Both the position numbers and the translations under genes were made by a program. From Melioribacter sp. (GTDB lineage: Bacteria; Bacteroidota; Ignavibacteria; Ignavibacteriales; Melioribacteraceae), in contig DYHW01000001.1 in NCBI GenBank assembly GCA_020723965.1, positions 110,587 through 174,586 on the forward strand: a stretch of DNA of 64,000 bases, in the 5' to 3' direction. A model generated the notes under the pieces. That model did not search any database. It saw nothing but the letters and a program-made list of their open reading frames with translations, and had not been told where the DNA came from. Of the stretch, positions 18,921 through 28,253 are shown in pieces. Within the stretch, counting starts at the first letter, position 1; each line of letters begins with the position of its first letter.

Positions 18921-19866
18921 TCAACTTCATTTTTTTACCGATTGAAAAAACTTCAACCTGCTTTATGTATCGGTTCATCTGCTCAAAAGAAACTTCGCAT
19001 GTTTCAAGTTTTGTTGCATTGGCTGCGCCAAGCGCTGCAGCAATTTTTACAAACTCATCGAAGACGAGCGCATTTTCCAGACCGTAAGCAATGCCGGCAA
19101 CAAAAGCGTCTCCGCTGCCGGTTGAGTCAATAAGATCAACATGCGGCGGTTCAATTTTGTAATGGAAATCGAATTTTGATGCAAAGATAGAATTTGCGCC
19201 ATCGGTTAAGAATGCCAATCGTATTTTTTTTGCATAGAGTCCCCGGAGATAATCTAACTTTTCTTTTTCATTGCGCAGAGAGATGCCAAGTGATCTTTCT
19301 ACTTCTTCAACATTGTTGTGAATTACGGTCGGAGCAGCATCAATACAATTTTTTAGATGTGCGCCGTAAGTATCCGCTATAGAAATTTTATCATGTTTGT
19401 TAGCCAGTTCGATTCCAAATGGAAAAATGTCATCAGTTTCTTTGCACGGAGAACTTCCCGCAAAAACAACAATTGAGCAGTTCGGTATAATTTTCTCGAG
19501 TTTGTTTTTAAATTCGTTCGATTCCTCAATTGTAATTGTACTGTTTACTCCAAAGAAGGTAGAGATGCGGTTATTTTTTTCTTCGATTATTAGGTCTGCT
19601 AAACGTGTTTCAGCTTTTGTGTAGACAGCAGCAAAATCAATATTTTCTTCTGTCAAAGAGCGGCGCAAAATTTTTCCGTTGTTGCCGCCCAGAAACGTGA
19701 AGGCAGAATTTTTCATTCCGAGATGATTCAACTGACGGCTTACGTTAATTCCTTTTCCGCCTGCGGAATATTTTTCTTTATTACTCCGGTTGACTTGGCC
19801 AAGTTTGATGCTTTCGAAGAATAGCCGTTTTTCTAAAAGAGGATTGAGCGTTACTGTAAGAATCAT
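18898..19866 (-). CDS. PfkB-family sugar kinase, 1-phosphofructokinase-like
   Basis: An ATP-dependent sugar(-phosphate) kinase of the ribokinase family, about 322 residues from ATG 19866. The start MILTVTLNPLLEKRL matches the conserved beginning of 1-phosphofructokinase/tagatose-6-phosphate kinases, so I drop nine upstream residues. SAGGKGINVSRQLNHLG near residue 36 is PfkB signature 1 and DSTGSGDAFVAGIAYGL near 250 is signature 2 with the catalytic aspartate. No PTS genes are adjacent, so fructose-1-phosphate as substrate is uncertain; fructose-6-phosphate (PfkB) or tagatose-6-phosphate remain possible. Confidence 0.87.
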   Translation of the reverse strand: MILTVTLNPLLEKRLFFESIKLGQVNRSNKEKYSAGGKGINVSRQLNHLGMKNSAFTFLGGNNGKILRRSLTEENIDFAAVYTKAETRLADLIIEEKNNRISTFFGVNSTITIEESNEFKNKLEKIIPNCSIVVFAGSSPCKETDDIFPFGIELANKHDKISIADTYGAHLKNCIDAAPTVIHNNVEEVERSLGISLRNEKEKLDYLRGLYAKKIRLAFLTDGANSIFASKFDFHYKIEPPHVDLIDSTGSGDAFVAGIAYGLENALVFDEFVKIAAALGAANATKLETCEVSFEQMNRYIKQVEVFSIGKKMKLIDDSPNY

Positions 19867-19884
19867 TTTTTTAGCGTAGAGTGA

Positions 19885-19934
19885 AGAACGCAAAATGTAG
19901 AGTGAAAAAATCTACACTCAGCATTCTACGTTCT
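19885..19934. repeat. Nested inverted repeat between kinase and GWxTD genes
   Basis: The outer arms AGAACG (19885-19890) and CGTTCT (19929-19934) enclose TGTAGA (19896-19901) and TCTACA (19911-19916). GTAGAGTG occurs twice as a direct repeat. It could act as a transcript hairpin between two minus-strand genes, or be a degenerate interspersed repeat. Confidence 0.5.
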
Positions 19935-19944
19935 GTGTTAAAAA

Positions 19945-21219
19945 TTACGGTCTATAACCAGGCCAGCGGCTGTAATCGGGATTAGCCAAACGGTAGTCGC
20001 CAAAACCTGTTTGATCGATAAAAACGAAACTTCTGTTTAATTCAAAATACTCCCAAATTTCATAAGGACGTGAATTAGAATCCATCGGATGGCGTTGAAC
20101 AGCGCTTGGCGGTCCAAAAGTTACATAGATCATTCCCATATCACTGCGCCAACCTTCGCCAAATCCTTTGAAATTTTTATTGGCATATTCTATTCTTCTA
20201 TAGTATTCGTAAAGAATCGGGTTCTCATCTAACTTTGGATTTGGTTTTTTCTTCTCCCAAAATGCAAGAAAGCGGTTCATCTTCTCTTCGTATTCTTTTG
20301 CTTCTTTTATGAAATCGAGTTCTTGCGGAGAAGCGATATAGATCATCTGTTCGACCGCTTTATTTAAATCAGTAATAGAAGAGGGGATACCGTATATAAT
20401 AGAAGATAATTTTTTTTCAACTGATGAAATTTCTTTCTCATCTTTATCTTTTAGAAGAACGCGTAGAGAATAATCGCCCAAAGAAAACTTAACATAGTTG
20501 AGTGTGTATAATACCAGATTAGCCCCGGGTTTTATTTTTCTAGGGTCCAATTGCTTTAGCGTTGTGTTTTTCTTAAGATCAGTAAGAAGATATTCTAAGT
20601 AAATCTCTTCCTCTTTATTCGAATAAATATTGAAGAAGAATGAAAGAGAATTATTTTTGTTGGTAACCGTTGTTGAAACATTAGCAACAATATTATCTCC
20701 GGTAGAATCTTTAATAACTTCCGATACGAAAACAAGATCGCTTAATCCAAGCGAATCTGAAATGGCTCTCACTTTAATAGGAATTTCGCGCAGAGCGGTT
20801 CTTCTAGAATCAACATCTTCAAATATGCACCTTAAAAAATAATTGCCGGGCTGTAGATCATAAGTTTTATAACTAAGGTTGAAATTGTTTTTAGAGGTTG
20901 TTTGAGCGAATTCGTCTGTCTTTAACTTCTCGCGCCAGTTCCTCTCGAAGAGAATATTCTTTTTCGATTGATCAAAGAAAGTTAGAGTAATGCTGTAAGC
21001 TGCGTAATAACCATCCGGTCTTTTAATAAACTGCACGCTGGAATAGGGAACTTGAACAAAAACATCAATGCGTGTTTTATTTGGCGCAGAGCTTTTGAAG
21101 CCGGCTATATCCATAAAAAAAATTGTGGAGCCGGCAACCACGTTTACTCCGGTAGAATATTCAACCTGAGCAGATAAAGCCGAACCAAACAAGAGCCAGA
21201 CCAAAACAAATCTTTTCAT
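19945..21219 (-). CDS. GWxTD domain-containing exported protein
   Basis: A 424-residue protein with a signal peptide (residues 1-17, ending ALSAQ), a middle part predicted beta-rich, and a C-terminal GWxTD domain. The domain runs from FLAFWEKKKPNP (near 310) through GFGEGWRSDMGMIYVTFGPP (near 355) and IWEYFELNRSFVFID to the end. The family is found mainly in Bacteroidetes/Chlorobi, Ignavibacteria and Acidobacteria and its function is not known. It is followed on the same strand by the PfkB kinase and preceded by rimO. Confidence 0.88.
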   Translation of the reverse strand: MKRFVLVWLLFGSALSAQVEYSTGVNVVAGSTIFFMDIAGFKSSAPNKTRIDVFVQVPYSSVQFIKRPDGYYAAYSITLTFFDQSKKNILFERNWREKLKTDEFAQTTSKNNFNLSYKTYDLQPGNYFLRCIFEDVDSRRTALREIPIKVRAISDSLGLSDLVFVSEVIKDSTGDNIVANVSTTVTNKNNSLSFFFNIYSNKEEEIYLEYLLTDLKKNTTLKQLDPRKIKPGANLVLYTLNYVKFSLGDYSLRVLLKDKDEKEISSVEKKLSSIIYGIPSSITDLNKAVEQMIYIASPQELDFIKEAKEYEEKMNRFLAFWEKKKPNPKLDENPILYEYYRRIEYANKNFKGFGEGWRSDMGMIYVTFGPPSAVQRHPMDSNSRPYEIWEYFELNRSFVFIDQTGFGDYRLANPDYSRWPGYRP

Positions 21220-21261
21220 TTTATTCTCCTATCTTTAAAAACGAACATTAAGCTGCGCCTA

Positions 21262-22563
21262 TCAACCAGCAAGTAAAAGCAAGTTACCAAATAAATCATA
21301 CTCATTGCAATCGTAAATTTCAACGTGATAAAAGCAGCCGATGTTTAGCTTATTGTTTTTGGCGCTAATTAAAACTTCGCCGTCAACTTCCGGTGCGTCT
21401 CGTTCGGAACGAGCAATGTAAAAATCTCCTTCTAAACTATCGATTACTACTTTCATTTTTTTTCCAATGAGCGCACGATTTTTTTCTTCAGAAATTTCTT
21501 TTTGAATTTCCATCAGTCGCGCTTTCCGTTCCTCTTTTATATCTTGCGTAAGTGGATCGCCTAGAATAAAACTTGGAGTATTTTCTTCGGCGGAATAAGT
21601 GAACACACCAAAGCGGTCGAACTTTATATCATAGACAAACTCACAAAGTTCCTCAAATTCTTTTTCTGTTTCGTTAGGATAACCAACTATAAAAGTTGTG
21701 CGTAACGTTAAGTTTGGAATTCTTTCTTTAAGCTGATCTAAAAGTTCTTTGGTTCTTCTTTTTGTAATTCCGCGCCGCATCGATTTTAAAACGGTATCCG
21801 AAATATGCTGAAGCGGTATATCGATATATTTGCAAATTTTTGGATTGTCGGCAATCTCTTTTATCAAATCTTCGGGAAAGTGAGAAGGGTAAACATAAAG
21901 CAGGCGAATCCATTCGATGCCGGGGATTTCGGAAAGTTTTCGGAGTAGTTCGGTAAGATTTCTTTTTTCGTAAAGGTCTATTCCGTAATCGGTTGTGTCT
22001 TGACCGATGAGTATAAGCTCTTTAACGCCCTGAAGAGCCAAAGATTTCGCCTCAGCTAAAAGTTCATTCATTGGTTTTGTTTTGTGAAGACCGCGCATTA
22101 AAGGAATTGCGCAGAATGAACATGGGTTATCGCACCCCTCGCTGATCTTCAGATATGCAAAATGTTTTGGCGTTGTAATAACACGTTCGCCAAGCAGTTC
22201 GTATTTCAAATTTCCGCCGAACTCGCGTACAATTCCTTCGTAAGCTTCCGTGCCGAAGAATGCATCCACTTCGGGAATTTCTTTACGCAAATCATTCATG
22301 TATCGTTCTGAAAGACAACCGGCAACAACAACTTTTTTGATCCCGCCTTTTTTCTTTAGTTCAACTGCCGAAAGAATTGTATTTATAGATTCTTCCTTTG
22401 CCGCATCTATAAATCCGCATGTGTTAATTACAACAGAATCGGCTTGGTCTGGGTTGTCTATCAGATCGAACATGTTTAGTTTGAGTTGGCTCATCAAACG
22501 TTCAGAATCAACAGTGTTCTTTGAACAGCCGAGCGTGATGACAGAGATTTTATTTTTGGTCAT
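21262..22563 (-). CDS. rimO: Ribosomal protein S12 methylthiotransferase
   Basis: A radical-SAM enzyme that adds a methylthio group to an aspartate of ribosomal protein S12. The N-terminal UPF0004 domain carries cluster cysteines (VITLGCSKNTVDSERLM at 8-24, NTCGFID near 47, VAGCLSERY near 80). The radical SAM motif is SEGCDNPCSFCAIPLMRG near 140, and a C-terminal TRAM domain ends the 433 residues. SKNTVDSE separates it from MiaB-type CQMNxADSE, present in the paralogue at 61837. It is monocistronic or first of the group with the GWxTD gene. Confidence 0.97.
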   Translation of the reverse strand: MTKNKISVITLGCSKNTVDSERLMSQLKLNMFDLIDNPDQADSVVINTCGFIDAAKEESINTILSAVELKKKGGIKKVVVAGCLSERYMNDLRKEIPEVDAFFGTEAYEGIVREFGGNLKYELLGERVITTPKHFAYLKISEGCDNPCSFCAIPLMRGLHKTKPMNELLAEAKSLALQGVKELILIGQDTTDYGIDLYEKRNLTELLRKLSEIPGIEWIRLLYVYPSHFPEDLIKEIADNPKICKYIDIPLQHISDTVLKSMRRGITKRRTKELLDQLKERIPNLTLRTTFIVGYPNETEKEFEELCEFVYDIKFDRFGVFTYSAEENTPSFILGDPLTQDIKEERKARLMEIQKEISEEKNRALIGKKMKVVIDSLEGDFYIARSERDAPEVDGEVLISAKNNKLNIGCFYHVEIYDCNEYDLFGNLLLLAG

Positions 22564-22608
22564 ATAATCTTTCAGTATAGAACTGGTTCTTTATGATTAT
22601 TATTTAAT

Positions 22609-22690
22609 CTTTGCGCATACTTTGCGTCTCTGCGTGAAATAGGTTCTTGCGAAAGCCACTAAGAATATTTTATCATAAATATCAGTGTTC
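22609..22690. repeat. Interspersed CTTTGCG-type repeat
   Basis: CTTTGCGCATACTTTGCG at 22609 is followed by CTCTGCGTGAAA, then AAGAATATTTTATCATAAAT and ATCAGTGTTC. The order CTTTGCG, AAGAATATT, CATAAA, ATCAG recurs at 18789-18880, so both are copies of one intergenic element about 80-100 bp long. Confidence 0.6.
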
Positions 22691-22697
22691 AATTTAT

Positions 22698-23528
22698 TTA
22701 TCTCGTGAAAAATGATAAGTAAAGAGAAACAATAGGAGCTGTAAATAGGAATGAATCAAACCGGTCTAAAATTCCCCCGTGACCGGGGATGATTGATGAA
22801 GAATCTTTAACGCCCGCATCTCGTTTGATCAAACTTTCTATAAGATCTCCAATTTGTCCGAACAGTCCGACAATGATTCCAATTGCAATTGCATCTTGCC
22901 ATTGTAAAAATTCGAGCATGAAATATTTTGCTGTAATCATTGCAAAAATAGAAAATATAAATCCGGCAACAGCGCCTTCCCAACTTTTATGAGGACTGAC
23001 GCGCGGCATTAACTTATGCAGTCCATATGCGCTTCCAATAAAATATGCGGCTGAATCACAAATCCAAATTGATGCAAGGATCGAGATGATCAGGTATCCG
23101 CCTTGAGAATAAGTGAAGGCAGAATCGCTGTAGAACTCGCGGATATCAACAATAGCGGCAGAGAAAAATCCGATGTAACAAATTCCAAGTAACGTAGCGC
23201 CAAGATTTGTTGTTGCAGATTCCTTATTCCTGAAAAGTTCGGAAAGAAGAAGCAATGAAATTACTATAACAAAAAAAATATGATAGTCGAAAAAATGTTT
23301 GTATTCATTTATAATTATTAAAGCAACAGAGCTGTAGCCGATAAGTTTATTAGTAAAATTTCTTTTATGTCGCATCATTTTAGAAAATTCAAAATAGGAG
23401 ATCAAACCAATAGCAAGAACAAAAAGCAGAAAAGGAATTTTACCGATTATGCTCACGGCAGCTAACAACGGAATGCCAACCAATGCAACAATAATGCGCA
23501 TTGAAAGGTTGTTCATTTTAATTACCAT
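22698..23528 (-). CDS. cdsA: Phosphatidate cytidylyltransferase
   Basis: It makes CDP-diacylglycerol from phosphatidic acid and CTP at the inner membrane. The 276 residues include about eight hydrophobic segments. Near the C-terminus is the CDP-DAG synthase signature, with LIKRDAGVKDSSSIIPGHGG followed by ILDRFDSFLF. A second conserved stretch is CDSAAYFIGSAYG. The upstream zinc-ribbon gene ends exactly at its start, so the two are co-transcribed. An internal ATG at residue 5 is an equally good start. Confidence 0.95.
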   Translation of the reverse strand: MVIKMNNLSMRIIVALVGIPLLAAVSIIGKIPFLLFVLAIGLISYFEFSKMMRHKRNFTNKLIGYSSVALIIINEYKHFFDYHIFFVIVISLLLLSELFRNKESATTNLGATLLGICYIGFFSAAIVDIREFYSDSAFTYSQGGYLIISILASIWICDSAAYFIGSAYGLHKLMPRVSPHKSWEGAVAGFIFSIFAMITAKYFMLEFLQWQDAIAIGIIVGLFGQIGDLIESLIKRDAGVKDSSSIIPGHGGILDRFDSFLFTAPIVSLYLSFFTR

Positions 23529-23870
23529 TTATTCCTCATCGTCAATATTAGCGCTGTTGATGTCTTTGATGATAGCGATAGCTTCTTCTGCATCCGTTTT
23601 TTTTACAAGCAATTTCACAACAGAAAGATCGCCGAAACTGGGAAAGTTGCGGTCTTTTTGAGGTATGATGATCGAGTCGATCTCTGCTCCATCAAGGTTT
23701 GCTTTTAACATTTCTGCTTCGATCGGGTCGTCGCATGTGTAAATAATAGTCCAATCAGACGGATGAAGCAAATTTCCTTCAAACTCTTCAACGGGAATTA
23801 AATTGCCGCCGCAATCGGCGCAAGTTTTAACCCCTTCAATATATTCATATTCGCACAATGGACAAATCAT
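23529..23870 (-). CDS. Zinc-ribbon DUF2007-like protein
   Basis: A 113-residue protein with an N-terminal zinc ribbon (CPLCEYEYIEGVKTCADCGG, residues 3-22, two CxxC knuckles). A DUF2007-type domain follows (YTCDDPIEAEMLKANLDGAE), a ferredoxin-like fold of unknown role. The C-terminus is acidic. It overlaps the CPBP protease gene by 4 bp and abuts cdsA. Confidence 0.8.
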   Translation of the reverse strand: MICPLCEYEYIEGVKTCADCGGNLIPVEEFEGNLLHPSDWTIIYTCDDPIEAEMLKANLDGAEIDSIIIPQKDRNFPSFGDLSVVKLLVKKTDAEEAIAIIKDINSANIDDEE

Positions 23871-24832
23871 AACGCCCTCCGATTAGTTTGTAATTGTTTA
23901 GAATAAACTCTTTTTAGATAAATAATAAAAAGAACAAAAAGAAAACTTAACAACACAAAGCTTACAAGATGCGGAATAATTTGTTCGCCGCTTTTTGAAA
24001 CGCTTGTACTTATAAGTTCTGCATCGCCAAGAATCAGAAAAGCAAGCACAGCAAAAAGGTTGTTCAGTAAATGAAGCAAAATAGGAATAAAAATAGAGTT
24101 GCTTGTGTAAGCTGCAAAACCAAAATACAATCCCAGCGCAATAAGCGCAACCAATCCATACGGATTAAAATGATAGAGCCCGAAAAAAATTGCGGTTATT
24201 AAAGCGCTGAAGAGCGGTTTGAATTTCTGCTCAAAACTTTTTTGAACTAATCCTCTGAAAAGAGTTTCTTCGCAAAGCGCCGGAATTACAGCAACTACAA
24301 ATATTACAAAAGATGCTTCGAATATAGAGCGCGACTTTAATAAAGAACCATAGGTTTTCTCCATCATTTTATCTAATTGATCAAAAAGTTCTATCGCTTT
24401 CTTGATGAATGGGAATAAATCAGCGCTTTTATTTAGCAGAAAATTTTGTAAGTATAAATAATTTTGCAATAGAGGAATAAGTAAAAACAATCCAACGGTA
24501 AAAAGCCCAATTTCTTTTATGCGGGGAAGTTTTACACGCAGCGCTTCGGTAATTCCTTCTTGATAAACCATTTTTGCAAGTAAAAGAGTCGGGAACAAAA
24601 TCAACAAAAGCTGCCCGCCTACTGTTAACAACCGCAACGCATTAACATCGGCTTTATCTAAATTGAAGCCGAAAATAGAGAGCGTTAAAATTGCGCCGCC
24701 TACTTGATATAAAATAAAAATCCCAATCAGCGCAACAAATGCGGCTGTAACAGGAGGCACTGTAGAAAAAAGTTTTCTCTCTTCATGCACTTCTTCGGAT
24801 TCTTCTTTTTTGTCTTGATATTCTTCGTTCAT
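23867..24832 (-). CDS. CPBP family intramembrane metalloprotease
   Basis: A 321-residue polytopic membrane protein with the CPBP/CAAX-protease (Abi) motifs in order: EETLFRGLVQK (EExxxR) near residue 188, FGLYHFNPYG (FxxxH) near 216, and ILLHLLNNLFAV near 252. These position the metal-binding or catalytic glutamates and histidines. The substrate is unknown; family members process prenylated proteins or take part in bacteriocin immunity. It is the first gene of a unit with the zinc-ribbon gene and cdsA. Confidence 0.92.
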   Translation of the reverse strand: MNEEYQDKKEESEEVHEERKLFSTVPPVTAAFVALIGIFILYQVGGAILTLSIFGFNLDKADVNALRLLTVGGQLLLILFPTLLLAKMVYQEGITEALRVKLPRIKEIGLFTVGLFLLIPLLQNYLYLQNFLLNKSADLFPFIKKAIELFDQLDKMMEKTYGSLLKSRSIFEASFVIFVVAVIPALCEETLFRGLVQKSFEQKFKPLFSALITAIFFGLYHFNPYGLVALIALGLYFGFAAYTSNSIFIPILLHLLNNLFAVLAFLILGDAELISTSVSKSGEQIIPHLVSFVLLSFLFVLFIIYLKRVYSKQLQTNRRAL

Positions 24833-24955
24833 TCTGATTCCAAGTTAAAAAAAAGGGGAGATATTTGCTATGGAACGGAAGATGGAGAATGTAAAATGGA
24901 ATATGGATGATTGATTATATCTACTATTTACTATTATACATTTTCCATAACAAAT

Positions 24956-25759
24956 TTATTTTTTCTTCGCTTTCAGTTCACCGGCAAGTCCCGAGTAGCC
25001 GTTCAACTCTGCATCGATCGACCCGATCAGAACTTTAGTTTTCACTTTAACAGGAATTTTCAGCGCATCATCTGTCAGCCAAACAACAATTGTTCCCTCG
25101 CTTTTGAACAAGCCGCCTTCTCTAACAAGCGGTTCTAAAATAATACAATCGAAAGTTCCGGCTTTTACAGATACGGTTTCTTTTCCTTTGTAAAGAACAT
25201 CGAGCGGATAAACTTTATCTTTATAAAAATTTTCGAGATGAATTTTGTCACCCACTTTCATTTTCGAATAATCGAATGTGCGGGCAAGATATAACGCGGA
25301 GACAATATCATTTACATACTTCGGAACATCATAAGAACCTTCCGAAGTTTTTGCTTTTCCTTTCCGCTGATCGAAGAACGCCGAAAAATCGCGCGAATAT
25401 TTTCCTTCTCGAATGTGCTGCTCGAACCGCCACGGAAAAATTCCTTCAACATCAACGTATGTTTCGTAGCGGTCTCTAACTTTGTAAAACAGATCGAACG
25501 CAGAAACAGTATTAACGCCAAAAGTAATTTGATAGACATCGCGTCCGGCAAGCTTTATTATTTTGGGAATATTATATTCTGCAATTCCCGCTGTAACAAA
25601 ACCGTAGTTAACATCAAAAGTAAGTTTCTCGCCAACTTTGAAAGCTTTGTTTTCAATTTTGCGGAATTCACTTTTCTGAGAGTAAGTAGAAGCAGCGAGC
25701 ATGAACAAGATCACGAACATGATGATGAGACGAATAGAATTTCTATTTTTATTCATCAT
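24956..25759 (-). CDS. DUF3108 domain-containing exported protein
   Basis: A signal peptide (residues ~9-27) is followed by the DUF3108 start FKVGEKLTFDVNYGFVTAG near residue 40 and a beta-rich body to EPLVREGGLFKSEGTIVVWL. DUF3108 proteins are periplasmic and LolA/B-like in predicted fold, with no settled function. Length (267) is typical. An ~120-bp gap separates it from the CPBP gene and contains purine-rich ATGGA repeats of no evident role. Confidence 0.88.
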   Translation of the reverse strand: MMNKNRNSIRLIIMFVILFMLAASTYSQKSEFRKIENKAFKVGEKLTFDVNYGFVTAGIAEYNIPKIIKLAGRDVYQITFGVNTVSAFDLFYKVRDRYETYVDVEGIFPWRFEQHIREGKYSRDFSAFFDQRKGKAKTSEGSYDVPKYVNDIVSALYLARTFDYSKMKVGDKIHLENFYKDKVYPLDVLYKGKETVSVKAGTFDCIILEPLVREGGLFKSEGTIVVWLTDDALKIPVKVKTKVLIGSIDAELNGYSGLAGELKAKKK

Positions 25760-25828
25760 GTTTTTGCCCGGGCAAAAATAAGGCGGGTAAACTTATATTC
25801 TTGATTGAAACCGGTCTGTTCAAAAATA

Positions 25829-26893
25829 TCATCTCTTTTCCATAATTTTTTTTTGAAGTATGTTCTTGGCAACTTCAACAACTTCTTCTGCTTTTATGCT
25901 TTCCATGCAATTTAATTTTTCGCATTGCTTGCGCGTGCAGTTGCTGCATTCGATGGCAGGAGAGAAGACAAATTTTTTGTTAGTATATGGTCCCCACCGT
26001 TGCGGCGAAGCGGCTGCAAATTTGGGATAAAACCCAATCACATTTTTTTGTAGCGCCGCCGCAATATGTATCGGTCCGGTCGAGTTTGCTATTAACAATT
26101 CTGTTTTATCAATTACTGCTATCAGTTCGCTCAAATTAAATTTACCGGACAAGTTTATTATAGATTCATTTACATTAAACGATTGGCATAGCTCATGCTC
26201 TTCTGCGCTGCCGGTTATCAGCACGTAACAATCAATTTCTTTCGAAATGCGTTCGGCAATATATTTCATCTTTTCAACCGGCAGGTCCATTGAACTTCCT
26301 TTACTGCCTGGATGCACAATGATCAACTGTTTTGAAAAATTTATTCCAAGCGTGTGAAATTCTTTTTCAACTTTGTTCTTGCTCTCTTTATTTACCTGTA
26401 AATTAAATTCGATTGTTTGCGGTGTTACTTCTTCTTCAATGCCAAGCTGTTTTAAGAGACGCACGTTGTATTCAAGTTCGTGCATTTCGCCGTGTTTTCG
26501 GTGGTCGTAAATTTTTTTATTGAACAAGAAGGAATACCACCGGTATCCGGTTCCTATTCTTGTTTTTATTCTCGAAAGAAAAAGTATTAGCGCAAGGCGG
26601 AATGTTGGATAAGCAATAACTGCAGAATCAAATTTGGAATATTTAAGTAAGTTATCATGTTTTAGCTGCAGTATGTTTTTTACGATTGACGGTTTGTCCT
26701 TCTCTTCGATGAGTGTTATAATTTCATCTATGTGCGGATGCCCTTCTGCAATCGGTTTTGTGTATTTACGCAGAAGAAAAGTAATGCGCACACCCGGAAA
26801 ATATTTTTTTATGATCGTTGCAAGCGGCAGCGATAGGATCACATCGCCAATCCTGTCGGTTCGAACTATTAGAATATTTTTAGGAATGGTCAT
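25829..26893 (-). CDS. Glycosyltransferase family 9 (heptosyltransferase-like)
   Basis: A GT-B enzyme of the ADP-heptose:LPS heptosyltransferase family. The N-terminus ILIVRTDRIGDVILSLPLA (residues 7-25) is the GT9 signature, and the C-terminal donor site has IIVHPGSKGSSMDLP near 190 and LLIANSTGPIHIAAALQKN near 270. A cysteine-rich tail (CSNCTRKQCEKLNC) near 325 occurs in many GT9 proteins of this phylum. It probably builds lipopolysaccharide core. It overlaps the DNA glycosylase gene by 4 bp. Confidence 0.93.
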   Translation of the reverse strand: MTIPKNILIVRTDRIGDVILSLPLATIIKKYFPGVRITFLLRKYTKPIAEGHPHIDEIITLIEEKDKPSIVKNILQLKHDNLLKYSKFDSAVIAYPTFRLALILFLSRIKTRIGTGYRWYSFLFNKKIYDHRKHGEMHELEYNVRLLKQLGIEEEVTPQTIEFNLQVNKESKNKVEKEFHTLGINFSKQLIIVHPGSKGSSMDLPVEKMKYIAERISKEIDCYVLITGSAEEHELCQSFNVNESIINLSGKFNLSELIAVIDKTELLIANSTGPIHIAAALQKNVIGFYPKFAAASPQRWGPYTNKKFVFSPAIECSNCTRKQCEKLNCMESIKAEEVVEVAKNILQKKIMEKR

Positions 26894-27489
26894 TTCTTAG
26901 ATACGAACGGATTATCTTTTATATAGTAACGCCACGGTAAATCTACAGATTTTTTTATGCCGATTCTTGCAGCTGCAATAATTTTAGAAGAGTCTAATTT
27001 TGGTAAGTTGAGAATAAAAATTTCATCGCCAGCTAAATCTACTCCGTTTTGTTTGCTTTGGATTTCGAATGCAGCGCAAATTTTTGCAGGACCATTTGTA
27101 AGATTGGCGAATTCTTTTTGAGTCAGATTTTTTTTCTTGTAACGATTTAGAGCCATCTCTTCAATTCCTTCCAGCGGTTCGACAGCGCGCAAAAGAACCG
27201 CTTTGCCAGCGCCTGCTTTTCCCGTTACAATATTTGCGCAGAAGTGCATTCCATATGTAAAATAAACATATAGCAATCCGCCGCCTTTAAACATAACTTC
27301 ATTTCGTTTCGTCTTTCCCTTGAATGAATGAGCAGACTCATCTATCGAGCCATCATAAGCTTCTACTTCAACTATTCTGCCGGTAAAAATTCTGTTTTTA
27401 ATCCTGCGGATAAAAATCTTGCCTAAAAGTTCTTTGGCTACTAAGTGAACATTGCGCTTGTAAAAATTTTTGGAAAGCTTTTTATTCAT
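26890..27489 (-). CDS. 3-methyladenine DNA glycosylase (AAG/MPG family)
   Basis: A base-excision repair glycosylase that removes alkylated purines. Characteristic parts are FYKRNVHLVAKELLGKIFIR at residues 9-28, the catalytic region RIVEVEAYDGSIDESAHSFKG with the general-base glutamate, GGGLLYVYFTYGMHFCANIV and NGPAKICAAFEI. Length (199) is normal for the AAG fold. Its 4-bp overlap with a GT9 gene is positional only. Confidence 0.95.
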   Translation of the reverse strand: MNKKLSKNFYKRNVHLVAKELLGKIFIRRIKNRIFTGRIVEVEAYDGSIDESAHSFKGKTKRNEVMFKGGGLLYVYFTYGMHFCANIVTGKAGAGKAVLLRAVEPLEGIEEMALNRYKKKNLTQKEFANLTNGPAKICAAFEIQSKQNGVDLAGDEIFILNLPKLDSSKIIAAARIGIKKSVDLPWRYYIKDNPFVSKK

Positions 27490-27593
27490 AATAAAAAAAT
27501 AAAGATGCGATTTTGAGATCAGTCGTTTTTATTGTCTCCCCCAAGAGAAAATAAAAGCCGGTTAAAACGGTCGTGTTCGATACCGCACAAATT

Positions 27594-28253
27594 CTATTCT
27601 ATACTTGCTCTAATCTCGTTGATCTTTTTAGTGTAAAATTCTTCTTTTTCCGGTTTCTGAATCATCAACTCTTCATATATCGAAATTGCTTCCGAATAAT
27701 TTTTTTGTGATAGAAAAATTTCCGCTAAAGTTTCAGAAACTATTTTTTTAAATTGAACTTGCGGCATCTGAACCTCTTCATCAGTGTCTTCTAATTTTGG
27801 TATTAGTTTAGCTTTGCTAAGCAGATCGGCTAACAAGTCCAATTTTTCTTCTATTTTAGAGTTAGAAAAAGCTCCGTTGTTAAATTCATTCGACTTTTCA
27901 AAAAATTGGGTTCGTTTGGATTCTTTCAGCGAATTTCTTTCCGCTGTAATCTTTTCGATTTTATTTGTGTAATGCTCTAATGTTTGCGGTGAATTTATGA
28001 TCTCGCTTCCTATTGAAGCGGAACTGATTGCCTCTTCTTCATTGCCCGCGTATGCGTATGCAATTGCGAGTATAAAATAAGGAGTCGGGTAAGAGGGATA
28101 AAGTCGAATTCCTTCTTCCAAAATCTTAATTGCTTCTAAAAAATTTCCATGTTCGATTTTGGAAGCTGCAACCCGCGCAAAAAGAGGAGAGCGGGCATTG
28201 AACTCGTAGATCAACTTAATTCTATCTTCCGTAAAATTTTTTGAAGCGCTCAC
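27594..28253 (-). CDS. Tetratricopeptide repeat protein
   Basis: I place the start at GTG 28253, which overlaps the TGA of the upstream GT2 gene in a GTGA arrangement and gives 219 residues. Longer frames would run deep into GT2. TPR units are visible at FARVAASKIEHGNFLEAIKI / YPTPYFILAIAYAYAGNEEE near the N-terminus and LAEIFLSQKNYSEAISIYEE near the C-terminus. Between them is a charged low-complexity stretch. It probably acts as a scaffold partner of the membrane GT2; there is no direct evidence. Confidence 0.78.
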   Translation of the reverse strand: MSASKNFTEDRIKLIYEFNARSPLFARVAASKIEHGNFLEAIKILEEGIRLYPSYPTPYFILAIAYAYAGNEEEAISSASIGSEIINSPQTLEHYTNKIEKITAERNSLKESKRTQFFEKSNEFNNGAFSNSKIEEKLDLLADLLSKAKLIPKLEDTDEEVQMPQVQFKKIVSETLAEIFLSQKNYSEAISIYEELMIQKPEKEEFYTKKINEIRASIE